NCBI RefSeq assembly: GCF_013372225.1
Contig: NZ_CP053832.1
Coordinates: 868,001-932,000 of the forward strand
Length of the DNA stretch: 64,000 bases
DNA from: Campylobacter ureolyticus
Lineage (GTDB): Bacteria > Campylobacterota > Campylobacteria > Campylobacterales > Campylobacteraceae
Direction of reading: 5' to 3'
Under the pieces are notes generated by a model, which was not told where the DNA came from, ran no database searches, and worked only from the letters and a program-made list of their open reading frames with translations. A program made the translations under genes and the position numbers. Below, piece after piece: positions 36,798-45,895 of the stretch; the stretch's first letter is position 1; each line of letters starts with the position of its first letter.

Positions 36798-39383
36798 TTA
36801 GAAAAAGCCTTTTAAAAGATTTTTAACACCATCTTTTAATGAGTCTTCTTCGCTATTTTCATCATTATCTAAAGAGCTATTATCATCTTTAACATTATTT
36901 TTTTTGCCACCCAAAAGCTTATCAAGCCCCTTATCTATAACTTTATCAAGTTTTTGTTCTAAATATTTTGAGCTAACATTTACTTTTGGATCTTTTGTAG
37001 TTCCTGTAACATCAGCAGAAATATCTGTTTTTTCAATATTCATTAAAACAGGAATATTTATTTTTGATGTTTTTGTATCAAGAGTTCCTTTTGTTACATT
37101 TAAATCCATTTTAGGAGCTTTCATTTGGGATTTAAACTCAATGAATCCTTGATTTATAACACCTTTTACATAAGAGTTATTAAAAATTTCTTTTGTTATA
37201 TCTTTTTGGGTTGCTATGCTTATAGCTGTTGTTAACTTACTTGGAGTTAAACGACCCTCGTTTATGTCAACATTAAAATCTCCTTTTTGAGCTAATGTGT
37301 TGTAGTTAAATACCAAATCTCCAATTCCTTCATAAAATTCACCAAAATTAAGCATGTGAGTTAGTTTTGAGATTTTAAATTTATCAAAAGTTGCTTTTAA
37401 ATTTTCATTTGTTAAATTTGCTTTAAAATTTCCATCAAAAAGATTAGAGTTTGCAGTTGCAACTAGATTTTTAGCATCTTTTTTGATTTCACCATTTAAA
37501 CTAACACTTCCTATCATCTTTTTTCCGCTGATAAAAGCTAGTTTTGATAAGTCATTTACAAAAGCTTCATAATTTGCATTTAAAGAGTTTTTATTTATAT
37601 CAAAACTTCCATTTAGCTTTTTTAAGTTTGCTAAGTCTGAGTTGATAACTGCGTTAAAATTTGCTATGGAATTTGCTATGTTTATATCAGAGTTTGCATT
37701 TAGTTTTATATTTTTTGGAAACTCTTTATTTAGCATTTTGCTTAGTTCTTTATCATTTAATATACTATTTGATAAATTTATATTAGCAGTTCCGTTTAAA
37801 TTTTTTATATCAATACTTGAAAGGTTAATTTTAGCTTTTAAATCTCCACTTGCAAGAGGATTTTGACCGATTAGAGCAAATATATCATTTAGCTTTAAGT
37901 TATTAACATCAGCGTTTAAATTTGAACCGTTTGAACTGGCTTTGATTTCTCCACCTAAGGTATTAACATTTAAATTTAGACCTTTTAGGGCATTGTTTTT
38001 CATGTTAACATCACCACTAGCTTTTAAATTTCCTTTTAAAGTTTGCTTTGTAAATTCCTTTAATTTGCTTAAATCATCAACACTAGCCTTAAAATCAGCC
38101 TTTAAGTCTTTTTCCTTTAAATTATAAATAGCTTTTAAATTATCAATTTTAAATAAATTTGATGCTAAATTTGAAACTGAGTTTACAATTCCATTTTCTA
38201 TTAAAGTTTTTGATGCAATTTCAAAATTATTATTTTGTGGAAAATCTAAATTAGCCATTTTTTTAAGCTCTACTGGATTTATTTTACCATCTATTACATT
38301 TAAAATTGCACTTCCTTGAATATTGTTAAAATCATAAACATCATTTATTTTTATTTCACCATTTATTAAGCCGCTTATAGCTTTTGGCATTGAGGCAACC
38401 CCCATTAATTCAGCGATTTTAATTGAGTTTATTTTTGCATCTAAAATTTTATCTTGTAAGTTTGCATTAACTTCTCCACCAAATCCAACTAAATTAAACT
38501 TTACAAACTCAGGCTTGTTATCAACAACTTTTGTAAAACCATCAACTTTTAAATTTCCATTAAGTTTTTGCTTTGTGAATGGTTCTAAATTTGCCAAATC
38601 CAAAATATCAAGGCTAAAATCACTTTCTAAATTTTTGTTATCTAGATTAAATTTAGTCTCTTTTGCTTCTATATTTGCTAATTTTGAGTTTAAATTTGAA
38701 CTTGCTGTAATGATATTATCTTTTAAAGTAATATCTGAGTTTAGATATAGTGCGATATTGTTTGGAATTGTGATGTTTTTATCTTTTAAGCCATCTTTAT
38801 TAATAGCTAAATCATTTGATGTGATATTTGCTTCACCAAAACCATTTTGTATATTTGCAACTGCGTTTATCTTTCCAGTTATAAAAGCTGGTTGGTTTGC
38901 TAATTTCATAGCTTTTTGTACATTTAGCCCTTTTGCATCCAAATCAACATCAAAAGGCTTAAGGTCTTTTAAAACAGCTAAAAATCTAACATCGCTATCA
39001 AGCATTTTGCCAACACCATTTGCGCTAAAATCTTTTATTTTTCCTCTAATTTTACCATTTAAGCCCATAGGTTCATCAAGCTTAATTTTAAAGCTATTTA
39101 AATTTTGAACATCAACACTGTAGTCTAGGTCAAAACTTTGTGAAAAAAGCGAATATTTACCTTTAACATCAGCACTTATTTCACCATTTACAATAGCACT
39201 TATATCAAGACTTTTAAAATTTAGATCAAATTTTGTAAGTTTTAAATCAAATCCTGATTTATCTTTTACAGTTTTTTCAATATAAGGCTTTACTAAGTTA
39301 TTACCAAAACCTGTAAATAATAAGCCGTATAAAACAACTACGATAAGTATTAAAAAAATACCCAAATATTTGAGTAACTTCAT
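36798..39383 (-). CDS. AsmA-like inner-membrane-anchored periplasmic protein with internal repeats
   Basis: An 861-residue protein with an N-terminal membrane anchor (about 5-27) and a very long beta-rich periplasmic region ending in a Lys/Asp-rich low-complexity tail. The body repeats: LEPFTKQKLNGNLKVDGF, LKEFTKQTLKGNLKASGD and LAFISGKKMIGSVSLNGE recur about every 170-185 residues, with AILNVIDGKINPVELKKM and INLSNSILNDKELSKML in register. AsmA-clan proteins form hydrophobic-grooved rods that move phospholipid between the membranes. The neighbouring groESL matches C. jejuni, where a periplasmic protein (Cj1219c) sits beside groES. Function not proven. Confidence 0.75.
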   Translation of the reverse strand: MKLLKYLGIFLILIVVVLYGLLFTGFGNNLVKPYIEKTVKDKSGFDLKLTKFDLNFKSLDISAIVNGEISADVKGKYSLFSQSFDLDYSVDVQNLNSFKIKLDEPMGLNGKIRGKIKDFSANGVGKMLDSDVRFLAVLKDLKPFDVDLDAKGLNVQKAMKLANQPAFITGKINAVANIQNGFGEANITSNDLAINKDGLKDKNITIPNNIALYLNSDITLKDNIITASSNLNSKLANIEAKETKFNLDNKNLESDFSLDILDLANLEPFTKQKLNGNLKVDGFTKVVDNKPEFVKFNLVGFGGEVNANLQDKILDAKINSIKIAELMGVASMPKAISGLINGEIKINDVYDFNNIQGSAILNVIDGKINPVELKKMANLDFPQNNNFEIASKTLIENGIVNSVSNLASNLFKIDNLKAIYNLKEKDLKADFKASVDDLSKLKEFTKQTLKGNLKASGDVNMKNNALKGLNLNVNTLGGEIKASSNGSNLNADVNNLKLNDIFALIGQNPLASGDLKAKINLSSIDIKNLNGTANINLSNSILNDKELSKMLNKEFPKNIKLNANSDINIANSIANFNAVINSDLANLKKLNGSFDINKNSLNANYEAFVNDLSKLAFISGKKMIGSVSLNGEIKKDAKNLVATANSNLFDGNFKANLTNENLKATFDKFKISKLTHMLNFGEFYEGIGDLVFNYNTLAQKGDFNVDINEGRLTPSKLTTAISIATQKDITKEIFNNSYVKGVINQGFIEFKSQMKAPKMDLNVTKGTLDTKTSKINIPVLMNIEKTDISADVTGTTKDPKVNVSSKYLEQKLDKVIDKGLDKLLGGKKNNVKDDNSSLDNDENSEEDSLKDGVKNLLKGFF

Positions 39384-39512
39384 ACTTTACTCCTTTTTAA
39401 AATTAAATATTAAAAATTATATCTTATTTTGGTAAAGAATTAGTTAAGTTGTTTTTATATAAAAAGCTGAGTGTTAAAGACTAAAATATTATGATAAAAA
39501 TATAGATAAGTA

Positions 39513-39541
39513 TTGACATGTTTTAAAAAATTGATTATAAT
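39513..39541 (+). promoter_or_regulatory. groESL sigma70 promoter with full consensus
   Basis: TTGACA (39513-39518), a 17-base spacer and TATAAT (39536-39541) form an exact sigma70 consensus, rare in campylobacters where the -35 is usually unrecognisable. The predicted start near 39548 lies inside the CIRCE-like dyad that follows, so a repressor is expected to hold down this strong promoter. Confidence 0.85.
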
Positions 39542-39542
39542 T

Positions 39543-39569
39543 TCATCACTTTAAAACTTAGAGTGCTAA
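39543..39569 (+). promoter_or_regulatory. CIRCE-like HrcA operator of groESL
   Basis: TCATCACTT-N9-GAGTGCTAA. The right arm is a perfect match to the CIRCE half-site GAGTGCTAA, the spacer is the canonical 9 bases, and the left arm keeps 6 of 9 bases of TTAGCACTC. It overlaps the predicted transcription start and lies 26 bases before the groES ATG. HrcA is not encoded in the window. Confidence 0.82.
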
Positions 39570-39595
39570 AAAATATAACACAAGAAAGGAAAAAA

Positions 39596-39865
39596 ATGAA
39601 TTTTCAACCATTAGGAAAACGTGTTTTAGTTAAACGCGAAGAGGAGACAAAAACAACTGCTACAGGTATTATTATACCAGATAATGCAAGCAAAGAAAAG
39701 CCATCAAGTGGCGAAGTAATCGCTGTTGGATGCGATGAAGAGTGTAAAGCTATAAAAGTTGGTGATAAAGTTGTTTTTTCTAAATATTCAGGAAGCGAAA
39801 TTGCTCTTAATGATGAAAAATATTTAGTTTTAAATTTAGAAGATGTTCTTGGAATAATTAAATAG
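39596..39865 (+). CDS. groES: Co-chaperonin GroES
   Basis: An 89-residue co-chaperonin that caps the GroEL barrel. It starts [17 protein letters not shown], contains the mobile loop ([19 protein letters not shown]) and ends EDVLGIIK. I choose the ATG at 39596, 6 bases after AAAGGA; an open upstream GTG at 39563 lies inside the CIRCE operator and is not a real start. groEL follows after 14 bases. Confidence 0.97.
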   Translation: MNFQPLGKRVLVKREEETKTTATGIIIPDNASKEKPSSGEVIAVGCDEECKAIKVGDKVVFSKYSGSEIALNDEKYLVLNLEDVLGIIK

Positions 39866-39876
39866 ATAAAGGATAA

Positions 39877-41520
<1,644 letters not shown>

Positions 41521-41556
41521 TTTTAACTACTATCAACCAACCTATTTTTCTTATTT

Positions 41557-41581
41557 GGTGTGAGAGTTTTACTCTTGCACC
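41557..41581 (+). terminator. groESL rho-independent terminator
   Basis: GGTGTGAGAG (41557-41566) pairs with CTCTTGCACC (41572-41581) over 10 positions, two of them G-T, with a TTTTA loop, followed by the T-rich GCTCTTCTTTTATTTTTG. It begins 37 bases after groEL and shows that the reading frame open from GTG 41560 is not all coding. Confidence 0.78.
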
Positions 41582-41610
41582 GCTCTTCTTTTATTTTTGA
41601 TGGTTTTATT

Positions 41611-42267
41611 TTGATTTATTTTACTTCTGATTTACATTTTGGGCATAAAAATATATTAAAGTATTGTCCAAATTTTAGGAATTTTCAAAGCGTTGATGAG
41701 ATGGATGAGTATCTCGTATATTTATGGAATAAAACTGTAACGCCTGATGATGAAATTTATAATTTAGGTGATTTTTCATTTTACAATAGTGTTGAAAAAA
41801 TAAAGCAAATTTTAACAAGACTCAATGGCAAACACAGTTTAATCCTTGGAAATCACGATAATTTAATAAATGAAAATAAAGACTTATTTAAAAACAGATA
41901 TAAAAATGATGGAAATTTGCTTTTAGAAGAAATTTTAAATTATAAAAAATTAAGCATTAAAATTAATGATATTAAAGAAAATTTTATTTTATTTCATTAT
42001 CCAATTTTAGAATGGGATAAAAAAGATCATGGAAGTGTTTTGCTTTATGGGCATTTACATAATAATTTGGCAAGCATAAAGGGTAGGGCATTAAATGTTG
42101 GATATGATTTACACGGCAAAATTTTAAGTGTTTATGATGTAATTGAGTTTGTAAAAGATATAAAAAATTTAGAAAATTATCACTTATCAGAAATATTTTT
42201 AGAAAATCAAAATTTAGATGATAGAAAAAATTTAATTAAAACAATTATAAAAAAGATAAATAAGTAA
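41611..42267 (+). CDS. Metallophosphoesterase family protein
   Basis: A calcineurin-like phosphoesterase of about 218 residues with metal motifs SDLHFGH, NLGDFSF, LILGNHDN, LFHYPI and LYGHLHNN. Function likely hydrolysis of a phosphodiester or nucleotide; the substrate is not known. I start at TTG 41611 (giving LIYFTSDLHFGH) because the frame from GTG 41560 runs through the groEL terminator hairpin; the ribosome site is weak and the exact start is uncertain. A 12-bp perfect hairpin follows. Confidence 0.8.
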   Translation: MIYFTSDLHFGHKNILKYCPNFRNFQSVDEMDEYLVYLWNKTVTPDDEIYNLGDFSFYNSVEKIKQILTRLNGKHSLILGNHDNLINENKDLFKNRYKNDGNLLLEEILNYKKLSIKINDIKENFILFHYPILEWDKKDHGSVLLYGHLHNNLASIKGRALNVGYDLHGKILSVYDVIEFVKDIKNLENYHLSEIFLENQNLDDRKNLIKTIIKKINK

Positions 42268-42290
42268 AACAAAATTACAAATTCACAAAG

Positions 42291-42320
42291 ATATAATGCG
42301 TATAAATTTACGCATTATAT
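42291..42320. terminator. Bidirectional terminator between the phosphoesterase gene and hcp
   Basis: ATATAATGCGTA (42291-42302) pairs perfectly with TACGCATTATAT (42309-42320) around a 6-base loop in the gap between convergent genes. It is strong for such an AT-rich region, although the T tracts are short. Confidence 0.75.
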
Positions 42321-42350
42321 TATGTATTATTCTAAATTTAAGCTATACTG

Positions 42351-43679
42351 TTAGTTTTTCAAAAATTTAACTAGGTCTGCTTTGGCATCACCACTTATTA
42401 AAGATAGATTGAAATTTTTCACCAAAAAATCAAGTATTTCGTCATTTATAAACTCAGGTAAACTTGGTCCTATATGGATATTTTTAATGCCTAAATACAA
42501 TAACGCAATTAAAATAATAACTGCTTTTTGTTCCATCCACATCAAAACTATGGAAATTGGAAGATCGTTTATAGCTATTCCTGTCGCCTCGCTTAGTGTT
42601 GTTGCGATTTTAACGGCACCGTTGCTGTCGTTGCACTGCCCTAAATCAATATATCTTGGAATTTTTGTGCCTTCTATTAAGCCAAAATCAACATCATTAA
42701 ATCTAAATTTGCCACAACTTGATGTTAAAATTACGCAGTCTTTTGGCAGACTTAGAGCCAAATCTCTATAGTAATTTCTATCATTTCCAGGTGCATCACA
42801 TCCTGCAATTACAAAAAATCTTCTAATCTTACCAGAAGTTACAGCTTTTAAAATTTCATCGGACATATTTAAAATGCTCTTATAATGCCCACCAGTTACC
42901 AAAGTAGCATCGCTTTGAAAGCCACTTATATCATCACATTCTAAAGCTTTATTAATTAGTGGTGTAAAATCATCATTTTCAATATGCCTAATTCCATCTG
43001 TTCCAGCGATACTATAACCAAAAAGTCTATCTTTATACTCGCAACTTTTTCTAAGTGGAACTATGCAATTTGTTGTCATCAAAATCGCACCTTTAAACTC
43101 ATTAAAAAGTTTTGTTTGATCAAACCACGCCTTGCCAATATTCCCCTTTAAATGTGGATATTTTTTAAGTTCTGGATAAGCGTGAGCTGGCAGCATTTCA
43201 GAGTGGGTGTAGATATTTATACCTTTATTTTTAGTAGCATCAAGCAATTTTTTTAAGGCAAAAAGGTTGTGTCCGCTTACTAAAATAGCTTTTCCACAAG
43301 CTTTGTTTTGTGTGATTTTAACAGGTGATGGAATGCCAAAAGCATTGGTATGAGCTTGACTTAATATATCCATTATTTTAACTCCTGCCTCACCAACTTT
43401 TAAAAGTTGTTTGATATGCTCATCAAAATTAAAATTTGAATTTGTCAAGGTAAAATAAAGCGTATCGGCTATGACTTTATCAACTTCGCTTGTATTTGCA
43501 CCAAGTTCGTTTGCGTGGTGACGATACGCACTCATTCCTTTTAATCCAAAAATCATCATATCTTGTAAATTTGCTAATGTGCTATTTTTACCACAGGTAC
43601 CTTTGCTTTGACCTTTTGAGCCACAGCCATTTGGAGCGCTCATTTCACATTGATGACAAAACATTTCTAAACCGCTCAT
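42351..43679 (-). CDS. hcp: Hybrid cluster protein (hydroxylamine reductase / NO-linked) Hcp, short form
   Basis: A 442-residue Hcp. N-terminal Cys8, Cys11, Cys19 and Cys29 (spacing 2-7-9) ligate the cubane cluster. The hybrid-cluster ligands appear as the His/Glu segment RHIENDDF, Cys in MTTNCIVPL, CDAPGNDRNYY, LTSSCGKFRFND and LGQCNDSNGA, and Glu/Lys in MWMEQKA. It lacks about 100 residues found in the ~550-residue enterobacterial type, as in shorter class III forms. Hcp reduces NO or hydroxylamine under anoxia. The promoter carries an FNR-like box at -41.5 (separate entry), consistent with nitrosative stress or nitrate respiration. Confidence 0.9.
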   Translation of the reverse strand: MSGLEMFCHQCEMSAPNGCGSKGQSKGTCGKNSTLANLQDMMIFGLKGMSAYRHHANELGANTSEVDKVIADTLYFTLTNSNFNFDEHIKQLLKVGEAGVKIMDILSQAHTNAFGIPSPVKITQNKACGKAILVSGHNLFALKKLLDATKNKGINIYTHSEMLPAHAYPELKKYPHLKGNIGKAWFDQTKLFNEFKGAILMTTNCIVPLRKSCEYKDRLFGYSIAGTDGIRHIENDDFTPLINKALECDDISGFQSDATLVTGGHYKSILNMSDEILKAVTSGKIRRFFVIAGCDAPGNDRNYYRDLALSLPKDCVILTSSCGKFRFNDVDFGLIEGTKIPRYIDLGQCNDSNGAVKIATTLSEATGIAINDLPISIVLMWMEQKAVIILIALLYLGIKNIHIGPSLPEFINDEILDFLVKNFNLSLISGDAKADLVKFLKN

Positions 43680-43707
43680 CTTTTCTCCTTCTAAATAAAA
43701 TTAAACA

Positions 43708-43749
43708 ATAATATAGTAAAATTTTTGTTAAGTCATTGACTGAAATCAA
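43708..43749 (-). promoter_or_regulatory. hcp promoter with FNR-like activator box
   Basis: On the coding strand TTGATTTCAGTCAA (43749-43736) matches TTGAT-N4-ATCAA at 9 of 10 arm bases. A TATTAT -10 follows at 43713-43708, with its start 29.5 bp from the dyad centre, so a start near 43701 puts the box at -41.5. AAGGAG (43690-43685) precedes the ATG. The box is the same type as at napA, suggesting co-regulation. Confidence 0.58.
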
Positions 43750-43791
43750 AAATTTAGTTACAAATAATTTATTTTTTAAAAAGGAGAATTT

Positions 43792-44303
43792 ATGAGAGCT
43801 TTTATATATGGCTGTTTTGTTTGGTTGCGATTTTATTTAGTTTGGAGATAAAAGATGAAGTGAGTTTTGTTTATAAAAATGATAAAGTTCAAATTTATCT
43901 AAATTTAGATAAAAATTCTACAAAAGGTCATATTTTCTACGATAATAAAGAGCATTTTTTTAATGCTGAAAATTTTAAGGGCTCGGAAGTAAATTTGATA
44001 TATTACGATGATGAAAAAGTAAATATAAATTTTGTTTATAATGGATTGATTTTTGAAAAAAGAGGCGTTTTACAATCTTTAAAATTATATAAAAAGTTTA
44101 ATTTTTTAGCCTTAAATTCCATTTTTGACAATGGTAGTAATGTAAAATTTAAATACGGCAAAAATTTATTATTTCAATGTGATAAAAAAACTATTGAAAA
44201 TGAGTTAAAAAGCAGTTATAAAAAAGAACTTGATTATTTTTTAAATGAATTTGGTAGCGATTTATCAGATGATTTTCCTTTTACCTATGAAATATTATAC
44301 TAA
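43792..44303 (+). pseudogene. Hypothetical exported protein, single-base frameshift near the start
   Basis: ATG at 43792, with GGAGAATTT upstream, opens a frame that stops after 19 codons, while a second frame continues to 44303. Adding one A in GAGAGC (about 43795-43798) joins them as MRSFYIWLFCLVAILFSL, a normal signal peptide or membrane anchor, followed by about 150 residues that are charged and beta-rich (EVSFVYKNDKVQIYLNLDKN). I do not recognise the family. It faces away from hcp, so both promoters share 112 bases. It may be a sequencing error or a decaying gene. Confidence 0.6.
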
Positions 44304-44662
44304 TGATAATTTTAGTGTTTTTAAAAACTTTTTTATATTTATAGTGGTTGCTCATGGTATGTATTGGCTTAATTATGAGACATTTTGCAGAGGTAAAAAA
44401 AATCACGCTTAACGAAAATTTAGTAAAAAATAAAAAACTTAGACTTAAAATTTGGGATAAAGTTAAAGAAAACGCTTACATAGAAGAAAATAAATTTAAA
44501 ATAACTGAAAATTTTAAGCTAAATCCTTATGGTATAACTTTTGTCTATGGATTTTATGAAATCGTTTCATACTCTTTTGGAAGCCTTGAGGCATTTTTTA
44601 CATTTGGTGAGATAAGTGAGTTTTTAAAAGATAAGTTTAAATACACAAATTTATTTTTATAA
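44287..44662 (+). pseudogene. Hypothetical membrane protein, frameshift at an A8 run
   Basis: ATG at 44287 overlaps the previous gene by 17 bases and codes a membrane helix (NFFIFIVVAHGMYWL) before meeting a stop. At the A8 run (44395-44402) the frame would need one A fewer to continue as FCRGKKITLNENLVKN through to 44662. The reconstructed protein is about 124 residues; I do not recognise it. The A8 tract could cause transcriptional or replication slippage, so expression may be switchable, or the extra A may be an assembly error. Confidence 0.55.
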
Positions 44663-44697
44663 ATTTATATATTAAAACTTTAAATCTAGCTATAAAA

Positions 44698-44729
44698 TTT
44701 GGGTTAAATTTTACTTAGTTTAACCCAAA
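44698..44729. terminator. Hairpin downstream of xerH, probably a terminator
   Basis: TTTGGGTTAAA (44698-44708) pairs perfectly with TTTAACCCAAA (44719-44729), loop 10 bases. On the reverse strand, the direction of xerH, it is followed by TTTTATAG. It lies between the convergent hypothetical gene and xerH, so it may serve both. Confidence 0.7.
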
Positions 44730-44782
44730 ACAGCTTTTATGCTTCATTTTAATTTCTGCCCAGCTTAAATTTTACTAAAATT

Positions 44783-45850
44783 TCATTCTATTTTAGATAA
44801 ATCATCAGCTACTTTTGCAGCAAGTCTTAGTTTATCACTACTAAAATGTGTGTAAATTCTAGAAGTATTTAAACTAGCATGTCCTAAAGCCTCTTGGACT
44901 AAAACTAAATCTTTTTGTTTTTTGTAAAGCATAGTTGCAAAAGTATGGCGAAGCATATGAGCGCCATTTTTAGCTTTTCTAATCCCAGCTTTAAATAAAA
45001 TTTGTTCCACGATACGACTGATATATGCCTGAGTTAGCGGTTTTCCTTTGCCATTTACAAACAAATATCCATCTTTATTTAGGTAATTTATTTTTAAGTT
45101 TATTAAGTGTTCTTCAATTAGATGTTTTTTTATCATGACAATTCTATATTTATTTCCTTTGCCTCGTATTCGTATCACATATAAATCCCCATCTTCACTA
45201 AAATCTTTTTCTTTTAAATTTATTGCTTCACTTACTCTAATTCCTGTAAAAATTATTATTTTTATAATTAATTTATTTCTATGATCATTTGCCTTAAAAT
45301 CACTTTTTTCAATTGCCTCTAAAAACTCTTTAACTTCTTCTTCGCTCATATATTCAGGAAGTTTTTGCCCAGCACTTCCACTTACTCCACCCCAGTTTTT
45401 TAACTCAATTCCGTAGTTGTGAGAAGTCCCGTTTTCTTCATTTTGTTTGTCTAAATATGTAAAAAAATTAATTACTGCAATCCTATAATTTTTCTTAGTT
45501 GCATCACTAAGTCCGCCTGTAACGCTAGCTAAAATTTCGCTTAAAAACTCCTCATTTATCTCTTTTAAACTAGTAATTTCATAATATATTATAGCTTTAG
45601 CAACTTTTTTTAACGGGTTAAAATATGTATTTATTCCTGTGATTCCAGCATTTCTTGCTTCTTTTACAAGACCATCAAGCTCTTTAAAATTTTCAGCTCC
45701 TTTTATAAGGCGTAAATTTACGCTATTTAAAGCTTTTGGATCTTTTAATTCTTTATTTGAAAGAGAGCTTAATTTATATCTTACAAATTTACAAAGCCAA
45801 AAAATTAGTGAGTTTTCAACACTATCTTTATAATCAAGCTTGTATTTCAA
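44783..45850 (-). CDS. xerH: Tyrosine recombinase XerH
   Basis: A 355-residue site-specific recombinase. The C-terminal catalytic set is visible: Arg in FTGIRVSEAINL, Lys in IRGKGNKYRIVMIK, HxxR in HMLRHTFATML, His in GHASLNTS and Tyr in RIYTHFS. The N-terminal half is a SAM-like core-binding domain. Length and lack of a second Xer match the single-recombinase XerH/difH system of Helicobacter and Campylobacter, which resolves chromosome dimers with FtsK. The start is TTG at 45850, 6 bases after AGGA. I did not locate a difH site with confidence. Confidence 0.88.
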   Translation of the reverse strand: MKYKLDYKDSVENSLIFWLCKFVRYKLSSLSNKELKDPKALNSVNLRLIKGAENFKELDGLVKEARNAGITGINTYFNPLKKVAKAIIYYEITSLKEINEEFLSEILASVTGGLSDATKKNYRIAVINFFTYLDKQNEENGTSHNYGIELKNWGGVSGSAGQKLPEYMSEEEVKEFLEAIEKSDFKANDHRNKLIIKIIIFTGIRVSEAINLKEKDFSEDGDLYVIRIRGKGNKYRIVMIKKHLIEEHLINLKINYLNKDGYLFVNGKGKPLTQAYISRIVEQILFKAGIRKAKNGAHMLRHTFATMLYKKQKDLVLVQEALGHASLNTSRIYTHFSSDKLRLAAKVADDLSKIE

Positions 45851-45895
45851 ATTTGGTCCTTTTAAAAAAATTTATATTGAAAATTATACCATTTT

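Noticed and set aside
38515-39108. 197-codon forward frame inside the AsmA-like gene
   Set aside because: It is antisense to the AsmA-like coding sequence, is low-complexity Phe/Lys/Ser with no ribosome site, and reflects the codon pattern of the real gene.
39563-39595. Upstream GTG extension of groES
   Set aside because: It lies within the CIRCE operator and leader; GroES proteins begin at the MNFQPLGKR Met and the ribosome site is right before it.
42382-42771. 129-codon forward frame inside hcp
   Set aside because: Antisense to the conserved cluster-binding region of hcp; no ribosome site and no family pattern.
44663-44782. difH recombination site next to xerH
   Set aside because: The perfect dyad there has an 11-bp stem and 10-base loop between convergent genes and reads as a terminator; I could not match a difH sequence from memory.
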